From: Gammaproteobacteria bacterium
Lineage (GTDB): Bacteria; Pseudomonadota; Gammaproteobacteria; Steroidobacterales; JACDCP01
NCBI GenBank assembly: GCA_013817465.1
Contig: JACDCP010000075.1
Span: forward strand, 1 to 11,504
DNA: 11,504 bases
Reading direction: 5' to 3'
The translations under genes and the position numbers were made by a program. Below are positions 1 through 6,026 of this stretch, in pieces. Under the pieces are notes generated by a model that was given only the letters and a program-made list of their open reading frames with translations, did no database searches and had not been told where the DNA came from. Numbering within the stretch: the first letter of the stretch is position 1; each line of letters opens with the position of its first letter.

Positions 1-2
1 CC

Positions 3-1061
3 GCCAGAATGGGCGGGCTATTCGGCGCCATCCGCGATGCAATGCCCGACTCATGGGGCCGCAAGGTTATCGAGCGCCACCTGAAGGGCCGGCTGGACGA
101 TATGGACTACTTGCTGCGCGCGCCGGACGACCGGGCCGGCGCGCTTGGGTTCGGACTTAACGCAGAGGCGCCCTCCCCTGAGAACCGTTTCAACCGCACG
201 CTCGATCTGGAGCGCCTTCAACGCGCCGCCGATGCGGTCATCAAGGACGATCCGGATCTCGCAGGGAGTGCCGGCGAACAGGCCGAAGACCTGCTTCTGC
301 TGGGCACCTCGATGGGCGGTGCCCGCCCGAAGGCTGTCGTCCAAGACGATGAGGCGCAATGGATTGCGAAATTCGCGCGCGACGACGACCGCTACAACTA
401 TCCGCGCATCGAGCACGCCCTGTTAGAGCTCGCCAAAGCGTGTGGTCTCAGCGCCGCAGACATCCGTCTCACCACCGTCGCAGATCGTGATGTGCTCCTC
501 GTGCGCCGCTTCGACCGCGACCGCGCGCAAGCCGGGTACCTCCGTCACCGCATGATCAGCGCCGTCACACTGCTGCGTACCAACGATGATTCCGTCGCGC
601 GCACGAACTGGTCCTACCTGCTGCTTGCCGATGAAATCCGCCGGGTCAGCGCCGAGCCGGCGGAGGATTTGCGCGAACTATTCACCCGGATGTGCTTTAA
701 CGCGGCGGTCTCGAATCTTGACGATCACCCGCGCAATCATGCCATCCTTGCAAAAGAGCGAAGCTGGCGGCTCAGCCCGGCCTATGACCTGACGCCGCAA
801 CCCGTCATCGCACGCGAGAACCGCGACCTGGCGATGGAATGCGGGCTACGGGGTCGCGGCGCCAACCAGACCAACCTGACCTCCGGCCATGGCCGCTTCC
901 TGCTCAGCCGCGAAGTCGCCACGGACATCTTCGACACCGTCATCGAAACAGTGAGCAACCAATGGCGCGCCGCGATGCGCCGCGCCGGCGTCAGCGACCA
1001 GGACTGCGAGCGCATTTCCGGCGCCTTCCTCTACGACGGCCTTTTCTACGGCGGCGAGTAG
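3..1061 (+). CDS. HipA-family serine/threonine kinase, 5'-truncated by window edge
   Basis: C-terminal majority of a HipA-type kinase, the toxin half of HipBA-like toxin-antitoxin modules; E. coli HipA phosphorylates glutamyl-tRNA synthetase and triggers growth arrest. The frame is open to the left edge, and the first Met (base 9) lies inside a conserved stretch (LFGAIRDAMPDSWGR), so it is probably not the start; HipA proteins are usually about 400-440 residues and only about 350 are here. Counting from the Met at base 9: a glycine-rich loop GTSMGGARPK (99-108), a likely ATP-contacting Lys121 in AKFAR, the catalytic signature NLDDHPRNH with Asp238 and Asn243, and the metal-site SPAYDLTP with Asp260. 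All key kinase residues look intact. Any hipB antitoxin would lie upstream, outside the window. The target of this subfamily cannot be told from sequence. Next gene is map, 113 bases on, which looks unrelated in function. Family call sure; toxin role inferred. Confidence 0.9.
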   Translation, partial: ARMGGLFGAIRDAMPDSWGRKVIERHLKGRLDDMDYLLRAPDDRAGALGFGLNAEAPSPENRFNRTLDLERLQRAADAVIKDDPDLAGSAGEQAEDLLLLGTSMGGARPKAVVQDDEAQWIAKFARDDDRYNYPRIEHALLELAKACGLSAADIRLTTVADRDVLLVRRFDRDRAQAGYLRHRMISAVTLLRTNDDSVARTNWSYLLLADEIRRVSAEPAEDLRELFTRMCFNAAVSNLDDHPRNHAILAKERSWRLSPAYDLTPQPVIARENRDLAMECGLRGRGANQTNLTSGHGRFLLSREVATDIFDTVIETVSNQWRAAMRRAGVSDQDCERISGAFLYDGLFYGGE

Positions 1062-1138
1062 CGCTGCGTATTCCACTGCATCATGTGCTGGATCGCTGGA
1101 TCGCTGATGTTTGGTACCCCGTTGGTTGCCTCCGGTTC

Positions 1139-1168
1139 CTGTCGTCCGTTTTCCGTTCCCTGTAAACT
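1139..1168 (+). promoter_or_regulatory. Possible map promoter placing transcription start at or near the ATG
   Basis: A hexamer TAAACT (1163-1168) resembles a sigma-70 -10 box and ends 6 bases before the map ATG. A -35 box is poor (CTGTCG at 1139-1144 is the best I see). If the -10 is real, transcription would start within a base or two of the start codon and map mRNA would be leaderless or nearly so, which fits the absence of a Shine-Dalgarno sequence before this ATG. Weak evidence; an upstream promoter in 1062-1140 is equally possible. Confidence 0.25.
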
Positions 1169-1174
1169 GGCGCC

Positions 1175-1942
1175 ATGTCTGTCTCCATCAAAACCCCCGA
1201 AGAGCAGCAGAGAATGCGCGTGGCCGGGCGGCTGGCCGCCGAGGTGCTGGACATGATCGGCGCCCGTGTCACGCCCGGCACGACCACCGATGAGCTGAAC
1301 GCCATCTGCCACGACTACATCGTCAACCGGCAGCAGGCGATACCCGCGCCGCTGAACTACAAGGGTTTTCCCAAATCGATCTGCACGTCGGTCAATCATG
1401 TCGTCTGCCACGGCATACCCGGCGAGCGCAAGCTCAGGAGCGGCGACGTCGTCAACATCGACGTGACGGTCATCAAGGACGAGTTTCACGGCGATACCAG
1501 CCGCATGTTTTTCGTCGGCAAGCCCAGCGTGATCGGCGAGCGCGTGTCGAAGATCGCCCACGACAGCATGCGCGCGGGTATCGAAAAGGTGCGGCCGGGG
1601 ACGCGCCTGGGCGACATCGGCCATGCGATCCAGCAGTACGTCGAGGGCAACGACTGCTCCGTCGTGCGCGAGTACTGCGGCCATGGCATCGGGCGCGTGT
1701 TTCACGAGGATCCGCAGGTGCTGCATTACGGCCGTCCGGGAACGGGCCTGACGCTCGAGCCCGGCATGACGTTCACGGTCGAGCCCATGGTCAATGCAGG
1801 CTCGCGGCACGTGAAGCTGCTGCCCGACGGCTGGACGGTCGTGACCAAGGACCACTCGCTGTCCGCGCAATGGGAGCACACTGTCCTCGTCACCGAAGAC
1901 GGCTTCGAGGTGTTGACGCTGTCCGCGGACGGCGACATCTGA
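1175..1942 (+). CDS. map: Type I methionine aminopeptidase
   Basis: Removes the initiator methionine from nascent cytoplasmic proteins; a dinuclear metal enzyme of the creatinase ('pita-bread') fold. The 255-residue product has the usual length of bacterial type I enzymes (E. coli 264). All expected ligands are visible: His79 in VVCHGIPGE, Asp96 in VNIDVTV, Asp107 in FHGDTSRMF, His170 in YCGHGIGRVFHE, Glu203 in FTVEPM and Glu234 in QWEHTVLVT. There is no N-terminal extension or SH3-like linker. The ATG at 1175 gives the normal N-terminus (SVSIKTPEEQQRMRVAGRLA), but no Shine-Dalgarno sequence precedes it. The gene leads map-glnD-dapD with 17 bases to the glnD start used here. In E. coli and relatives rpsB lies divergently upstream; here a hipA gene takes that place. 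Identity is certain. Confidence 0.97.
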   Translation: MSVSIKTPEEQQRMRVAGRLAAEVLDMIGARVTPGTTTDELNAICHDYIVNRQQAIPAPLNYKGFPKSICTSVNHVVCHGIPGERKLRSGDVVNIDVTVIKDEFHGDTSRMFFVGKPSVIGERVSKIAHDSMRAGIEKVRPGTRLGDIGHAIQQYVEGNDCSVVREYCGHGIGRVFHEDPQVLHYGRPGTGLTLEPGMTFTVEPMVNAGSRHVKLLPDGWTVVTKDHSLSAQWEHTVLVTEDGFEVLTLSADGDI

Positions 1943-1959
1943 GCGCGGCCGTGGCGAGC

Positions 1960-4665
1960 ATGTCCGTGCGCCCTCTTGCGGCCGGCCCGGGCACCCATAC
2001 CTCAATGCCCGAGCTCGACGACCTCGACGCCCGCCTGGCGGAAGACGACGATGCGCTCGACGCCTTCCGCACGGCGCTGTCGCGCGGCGATGAGCGGCTG
2101 CGCGAGGCATTCGCCGCTGAAGTGCCCGCCGAGCAGCTCGTGCGGCAGCGCGCCGATCTCGTCGATGCGCTGCTGCTGCGCGCCTGGCGACGTCATTTCG
2201 ATGCCTCAGCGCCCGGCATCGCACTGGTCGCAACCGGCGGATACGGGCGCGGCGAGCTGCACCCCTGCTCGGACATCGACGTGATGATCTTGCTGGCGCA
2301 GGACCAGACGACAGAAAGAGAAGATGCCCGTCGCGGGATTGAGGGGTTTCTTGCGTTCCTGTGGGATATCGGACTGGAGGTCGGACATAGCGCCCGTACC
2401 GTGGATGATTGTGTTGCAGCGGCCGCTGACGACATCACTGTCGCGACGAGCCTCATGGAGTCCCGCCTGCTCTGCGGGCCGGGGGAGCTGTTCGATGCGA
2501 TGCGCCGCGCGACCGGTCCGCAGCACGTCTGGTCTTCGCGCAGCTTTTTCGAAGCGAAGCTCAGGGAACAGCTTGCGCGCCATCATCGCTTTCACGATAC
2601 GGCATACAACCTCGAGCCAAACGTGAAAAGCAGCCCCGGCGGCTTGCGCGACATTCAGATGATCGGTTGGGTGGCCAAACGTCATTTCGGCGCGGCGAAC
2701 CTGCACGAGCTGATCGCGCACGGCTTCCTGACCGAGAACGAGCACGCGCGTCTCATCGCGGGCCAGGCCTTCCTGTGGAAAGTCCGTTTCGCGCTGCACT
2801 TGCTCACCGGCCGGCGCGAGGACCGTCTGCTGTTCGATCACCAGCTCCGACTCGCGGCGCAGTTCGGCTATGAGGACGCGAGCTACACGCTGGCCGTCGA
2901 GCAATTCATGCAGCGCTATTACCGCACGATCATCGAGCTCAGCCGGCTGAACGAAATGCTGCTGCAGCTCTTTCAGGAGGCGATCCTGATCCCTTCCGGC
3001 GCGCCGCCGACGCCTGTCAACCCGCGCTTCCGCATCCGCAATGATTATCTGGAGGTCGTCGACGGCGGCGTCTTCGCCCGCGACCCTTCCGCGCTGCTGG
3101 AGATCTTTCTGCTCACGCAGCAGATTCCCCGTTTGCGCGGCGTCAGCGCTGCGACCATCCGCCTGATCCGCCGCAACGTCGACCTGGTCGACGAGCAGTT
3201 CCGGCAGCATCCGCGCAATCACCGACTGTTCCTCGAGATTCTGCGCGCGCCATCCGGCGTCACGCATGCGCTGCGCCGCATGAACCTCTACGGCGTCCTC
3301 GGTCGCTATATTCCTGCGTTCGGGCGCATCGTCGGACGGATGCAGTACGACCTTTTTCACGTCTACACCGTGGACGCGCACACATTGTTCGTGGTCGGCC
3401 GGCTGCGGCGCTTCGCAGTCGCCCGATATAATCACGAGTTCCCCCGCTGCAGCGAAATCATGCAGGCGCTGGCGAAGCCGGAGCTCGCCTACCTCGCCGG
3501 CATCTTCCACGACATCGGCAAGGGCCGCGGCGGCGATCATTCCGAGCTCGGCGCCGTCGATGCAGAAGCCTTCTGTCTCGAGCAGGGCCTGAGCCGCTAT
3601 GACGCGCGGCTCGTCGCCTGGCTCGTGCGCCATCATCTCGTGCTGTCGATCACGGCGCAGAAAAAGGACATCAGCGATCCGCAAGTCGTGAACGAGTTCG
3701 CGCGCCAGGTCGGCGACCAGACGCACCTGGATTACCTGTACGTGCTGACGGTGGCCGACGTTTGCGGCACCAACCCGAAGCTCTGGAACTCCTGGAAGGC
3801 GGCCCTGTTCGAGGAGCTTTACGAGCGCACGCGGCGAGCGTTGCGGCGCGGTCTCGAAAGCCCGAGCGACAAGGACGAGCTGATTGCGGAAACGCAGGAA
3901 GCCGCTACCCGCCTGCTCATGGAGCGCGGCGTGGCACCGGAGCGCAGCCTCGCCGTCTGGGAGTCGCTCACCGATGAGTACTTCCTGCAGCACCGCCCGG
4001 AGGAGATCGCCTGGCACACGGCGTTGTTGAGCGCGCGAACCGATTCGCAGGCCGCAGATTACGGTGCGGATGATCCGATCGTCGCAGTCGAGGCTCAGCC
4101 TGGCCGGGGCGGCACAGCAGTTTTCCTCTATGCGGCAGAGATGTTGCACGGCTTCGCGCGCACTACGGCGGCCATCGACGAGCTCGGTCTGACTATCGTC
4201 GATGCGCGGGTGTCACACAGCGCGCCGGGCTTCAGCCTCGAAACTTACTATGTGCTCGAGCCGTCGGGGATACCGGCCGATGAGACGCGGCGCGCCGAGC
4301 TCGCGCAGGCTGTGTGGCAGGGTCTCATGGCAGATGGAGACAGGCCAACGCGTATTCTGCGGCGCGTGCCGCGGCAGGCGCGCATGTTCTCGACGCCGCT
4401 GCAGGTCGAGTTCAGTGAGGATCGCGCGAATGCGCGCAGCATTCTCGAGCTCATCGCCGGCGACCGCCCGGGTCTGCTGTCCGAAATCGCACAGGCCTTT
4501 CTCGCGGCGGGCGTCGAGCTCAGCGCCGCCAAGATCATGACTGTCGGCGAACGCGCGGAGGACGTCTTTTTTGTCAACGATCGCGCCGGCCGGCCGCTGA
4601 ACGAGGCGGGCCGGTCGCGCCTCGAAGCCGAGCTCGAGCGCCGGCTCGGCGCCGGCGCGCCCTGA
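1960..4665 (+). CDS. glnD: Bifunctional uridylyltransferase/uridylyl-removing enzyme (PII uridylyltransferase)
   Basis: Cytoplasmic glutamine sensor: uridylylates PII proteins (GlnB/GlnK) when glutamine is low and deuridylylates them when it is high, controlling glutamine synthetase and the NtrBC response. The 901-residue product compares with 890 in E. coli. Domains in order: a nucleotidyltransferase domain with GGYGRGELHPCSDID at about 93-107, including the catalytic SDID aspartates; a helical linker containing the SSPGGLRD motif; an HD hydrolase domain with His474, His517-Asp518 (FHDIGKG), His527, His558-His559 and Asp600; then two C-terminal ACT domains at about 710-790 and 825-899, the second with LIAGDRPGLLSEIAQAF. 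All catalytic motifs look intact. The frame is open back to an ATG at 1870 inside map, but those residues are not GlnD-like. Credible starts are GTG 1951, ATG 1960 and ATG 2005; none has a strong ribosome site, and 1960 is preferred for length and spacing. A 38-base gap leads to dapD. Confidence 0.96.
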   Translation: MSVRPLAAGPGTHTSMPELDDLDARLAEDDDALDAFRTALSRGDERLREAFAAEVPAEQLVRQRADLVDALLLRAWRRHFDASAPGIALVATGGYGRGELHPCSDIDVMILLAQDQTTEREDARRGIEGFLAFLWDIGLEVGHSARTVDDCVAAAADDITVATSLMESRLLCGPGELFDAMRRATGPQHVWSSRSFFEAKLREQLARHHRFHDTAYNLEPNVKSSPGGLRDIQMIGWVAKRHFGAANLHELIAHGFLTENEHARLIAGQAFLWKVRFALHLLTGRREDRLLFDHQLRLAAQFGYEDASYTLAVEQFMQRYYRTIIELSRLNEMLLQLFQEAILIPSGAPPTPVNPRFRIRNDYLEVVDGGVFARDPSALLEIFLLTQQIPRLRGVSAATIRLIRRNVDLVDEQFRQHPRNHRLFLEILRAPSGVTHALRRMNLYGVLGRYIPAFGRIVGRMQYDLFHVYTVDAHTLFVVGRLRRFAVARYNHEFPRCSEIMQALAKPELAYLAGIFHDIGKGRGGDHSELGAVDAEAFCLEQGLSRYDARLVAWLVRHHLVLSITAQKKDISDPQVVNEFARQVGDQTHLDYLYVLTVADVCGTNPKLWNSWKAALFEELYERTRRALRRGLESPSDKDELIAETQEAATRLLMERGVAPERSLAVWESLTDEYFLQHRPEEIAWHTALLSARTDSQAADYGADDPIVAVEAQPGRGGTAVFLYAAEMLHGFARTTAAIDELGLTIVDARVSHSAPGFSLETYYVLEPSGIPADETRRAELAQAVWQGLMADGDRPTRILRRVPRQARMFSTPLQVEFSEDRANARSILELIAGDRPGLLSEIAQAFLAAGVELSAAKIMTVGERAEDVFFVNDRAGRPLNEAGRSRLEAELERRLGAGAP

Positions 4666-4690
4666 CGTATGGACCGCAATCCGGGCGCAT

Positions 4691-4695
4691 GGAGG
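4691..4695 (+). promoter_or_regulatory. Ribosome binding site that decides the dapD start
   Basis: GGAGG sits 8 bases before ATG 4704 and 11 before ATG 4707. It overlaps the upstream in-frame ATG at 4689, which therefore cannot use it. This favours initiation at 4704 over 4689. Confidence 0.75.
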
Positions 4696-4703
4696 ACTGC
4701 GGC

Positions 4704-5534
4704 ATGATGCACGACCACGCCGCGCTCGCGAGCACGATCGACGAGGCCTGGGCAAGACGCGACGGCCTGCGGCCCGGCGCCGTCGGCGCGAAGCAGCGCG
4801 AGGCGGTGCACGCGGCGGTGGAGCTGCTCGACTCGGGCACAGCGCGCGTCGTGGAGAAGACCGACGGCGAATGGAAAGTCCACGAGTGGCTCAAGAAGGC
4901 CGTGCTGCTCTACTTCCGCATCGAGCCGAACCGCATGCTCGAAGCCGGCGTGCTCAGATTCTACGACAAAGTGCCGTTGAAGTTTGCGCATGCTGCCGAA
5001 GAAGAACTGCGCGCCGGCGGGGTGCGTGTCGTGCCTCATGCGGTGGTCCGCAAAGGTGCGTACATCGAACCGGACGTCGTGCTCATGCCCTGTTACATCA
5101 ACATCGGCGCGCGCGTCGGCCGCGGCAGCATGGTCGATACCTGGGCGACCGTCGGCTCCTGCGCGCAGGTCGGCCGCAATGTGCACATCTCCGGCGGCGC
5201 AGGTATCGGCGGCGTGCTCGAGCCGTTGCAGGCACGGCCCACGATCATCGAGGACGATTGCTTCATCGGCGCGCGCTCGGAGATCGTCGAAGGCGTCATC
5301 GTCGAAACCGGCGCGGTCATCTCGATGGGCGTCTTCATCGGCCAGAGCACGCGTATCTACGATCGCGAGAATGATGAGGTGCTGTACGGCCGCGTTCCCT
5401 CCGGCGCGGTGGTCGTACCCGGCAGCCTGCCGTCGAAAGACGGCAAATACCACCTGGCCTGCGCCGTGATCGTCAAGCGCGCCGACGCGAAGACCCGCGA
5501 AAAAGTCGGTCTGAACGAGCTGCTGCGCATCTAG
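4704..5534 (+). CDS. dapD: 2,3,4,5-tetrahydropyridine-2,6-dicarboxylate N-succinyltransferase
   Basis: Transfers succinyl from succinyl-CoA to tetrahydrodipicolinate in the succinylase branch of the diaminopimelate/lysine pathway, supplying meso-DAP for peptidoglycan; cytoplasmic trimer. The 276-residue product matches the family length (E. coli 274). The N-terminal third is helical (IDEAWARRDGL, with WLKKAVLLYFRI typical of DapD); from about residue 110 comes a left-handed beta-helix of hexapeptide repeats. Two residues reported as important for catalysis in DapD enzymes are in place: Asp145 in GSMVDTWA and Glu193 in ARSEIVEG. The C-terminus KVGLNELLRI is family-like but ends two residues or so earlier than E. 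coli. ATG 4704 is chosen because GGAGG lies 8 bases upstream; ATG 4689 is also in frame but lacks a ribosome site. The TAG stop is within the left end of the inverted-repeat element at 5531-5722. Identity is certain. Confidence 0.96.
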   Translation: MMHDHAALASTIDEAWARRDGLRPGAVGAKQREAVHAAVELLDSGTARVVEKTDGEWKVHEWLKKAVLLYFRIEPNRMLEAGVLRFYDKVPLKFAHAAEEELRAGGVRVVPHAVVRKGAYIEPDVVLMPCYINIGARVGRGSMVDTWATVGSCAQVGRNVHISGGAGIGGVLEPLQARPTIIEDDCFIGARSEIVEGVIVETGAVISMGVFIGQSTRIYDRENDEVLYGRVPSGAVVVPGSLPSKDGKYHLACAVIVKRADAKTREKVGLNELLRI

Positions 5535-5552
5535 CCCGGATTATTCATGAAG
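5531..5552 (+). repeat. Left terminal inverted repeat of the 5531-5722 element
   Basis: Perfect 22-base reverse complement of 5701-5722. It begins CTAG, then CCCGGATTATTCATGAAG. The TAG of dapD is at 5532-5534, within this arm. Confidence 0.9.
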
Positions 5553-5616
5553 GCGCGGAATTGAGGCTGAGACTGGCGAGACAAGGTTGGCCGCCAGGCT
5601 CAGCGTCAAACCGCGC
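5553..5616 (+). repeat. Subterminal hairpin inside the MITE-like element
   Basis: Immediately inside the left repeat, GCGCGG (5553-5558) pairs with CCGCGC (5611-5616). Within that, gctgagactggcg (5566-5578) pairs with cgccaggctcagc (5592-5604) at 12 of 13 positions, around a 13-base loop. Such nested structure is unlikely to be chance; it may be a transposase recognition structure or a folded RNA at the dapD 3' end. Confidence 0.6.
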
Positions 5617-5700
5617 AGTGACAACGTGCCGCCGAAGTGAGCCATCTGAATGACCCGTAGTTGGCAATCGAAAATGGATTCCTCATCACACCCGGTCCGG

Positions 5701-5722
5701 CTTCATGAATAATCCGGGCTAG
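5701..5722 (-). repeat. Right terminal inverted repeat of the 5531-5722 element
   Basis: Perfect 22-base reverse complement of 5531-5552, ending in CTAG at 5719-5722. The sequence after it (gtgccgggcacc) does not continue the symmetry. Confidence 0.9.
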
Positions 5723-5965
5723 GTGCCGGGCACCTTCGCGGCACCTCTTGCGGCGATTCCCAGTACTGTGCTTACTGGCAAGCAGCATGAGACGCGGTTG
5801 CGTCTCCCCCGCAGATCGGCGACGTCGCATGAGCCGAATCCGGTATCGACGAGCACGATCTCGGAACTGCCTCAACGAGAGATTTTCGCATCCCCCGAAT
5901 CGGTCGACACAGCGCCCGGCGCATGCGTGCGCCGTCCGGGTAATATCTGCCGTTTATTGATATAG
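5723..5965. other. Non-coding region with several hairpins
   Basis: No credible gene on either strand; the short open frames here lack family resemblance, ribosome sites or sensible composition. It holds hairpins: AGGTGCC (5721-5727) pairs with GGCACCT (5740-5746); CAGTA (5761-5765) with TACTG (5773-5777); GAGACGC (5789-5795) with GCGTCTC (5800-5806) around a GGTT tetraloop; and CGGCGC (5917-5922) with GCGCCG (5929-5934), extended by further G-C pairs. None has a run of T after it, so none is a textbook terminator, though they may end or stabilise dapD mRNA. The region may be the original dapD 3' flank or remnants of older insertions. Confidence 0.5.
5789..5806 (+). repeat. Perfect 7-bp hairpin with GGTT tetraloop
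   Basis: GAGACGC at 5789-5795 and GCGTCTC at 5800-5806 form a perfect stem with a four-base loop, followed by CCCC rather than T. A possible transcript-end structure for dapD, or part of an unrecognised small RNA. Function not determined. Confidence 0.45.
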
Positions 5966-5995
5966 TCGATACGGCCGACGTCACAAAAATATTAT
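5966..5995 (+). promoter_or_regulatory. Probable sigma-70-like promoter for the AlkP-like/GT2 pair
   Basis: The stretch 5941-6005 is markedly AT-rich against its surroundings. TATTAT (5990-5995) matches the -10 consensus at 5 of 6, with TCGATA (5966-5971) as a 4 of 6 match to -35 at an 18-base spacing. The start codon at 6027 would be about 25 bases from the transcription start. A better -35-like TTGATA (5957-5962) is too far from this -10. Confidence 0.4.
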
Positions 5996-6026
5996 GTAAA
6001 CTCCACTGAAAAGGGCGTCCCGCTCC

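Larger units (their letters stand above)
5531..5722. mobile_element. 192-bp MITE-like element with perfect 22-bp terminal inverted repeats
   Basis: Bases 5531-5552 and 5701-5722 are perfect reverse complements (22 of 22; pairing fails immediately outside and inside). Each outer end reads CTAG, so the repeat can be seen as an 18-bp inverted repeat cccggattattcatgaag flanked by a CTAG direct repeat, or as a 20-bp core arm inside duplicated TA. Both are insertion footprints: TA duplication in a CTAG target is known for the IS630 family, and 4-bp duplication for families such as IS1380. The interior has no convincing gene, so this is a non-autonomous element moved in trans, if mobile. The left half folds into its own hairpin (5553-5616). 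The left end includes the dapD stop codon; a duplicated CTAG would leave the stop intact. The related autonomous element is not in the window and I cannot name its family. Confidence 0.7.

Noticed and set aside
1088..1106. Short tandem repeat of ctggatcg (two and a third units) before map
   Set aside because: Too short and too few copies to suggest a regulatory array or variable tract; probably chance.
1870..1959. N-terminal extension of glnD starting inside map
   Set aside because: The extra residues are Arg-rich, are a frame-shifted reading of map, and do not resemble GlnD N-termini; a start at 1960 gives the normal length.
1046..2233. 395-codon minus-strand open frame across map and the start of glnD
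   Set aside because: Antisense shadow of map; arginine/alanine-rich composition with no domain signature.
2206..4149. 647-codon open frame on the minus strand opposite glnD
   Set aside because: It lies wholly antisense to a well-supported glnD with clear domain motifs. Long antisense frames are common in high-GC genes, and this protein has no recognisable family features.
4248..5453. 401-codon minus-strand open frame opposite the end of glnD and dapD
   Set aside because: Antisense to two certain genes; low-complexity Ala/Asp/His-rich translation typical of a shadow frame.
5606..5875. 89-codon minus-strand open frame spanning the right half of the MITE-like element
   Set aside because: It crosses the element boundary, has no ribosome site and no transposase-like motif.
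5995..6002. TGTAAACT octamer shared by the map and AlkP-like upstream regions
   Set aside because: Its distance to the start codon differs (6 against 24 bases), and it overlaps -10-like sequence in both; one shared octamer is not evidence of an operator.
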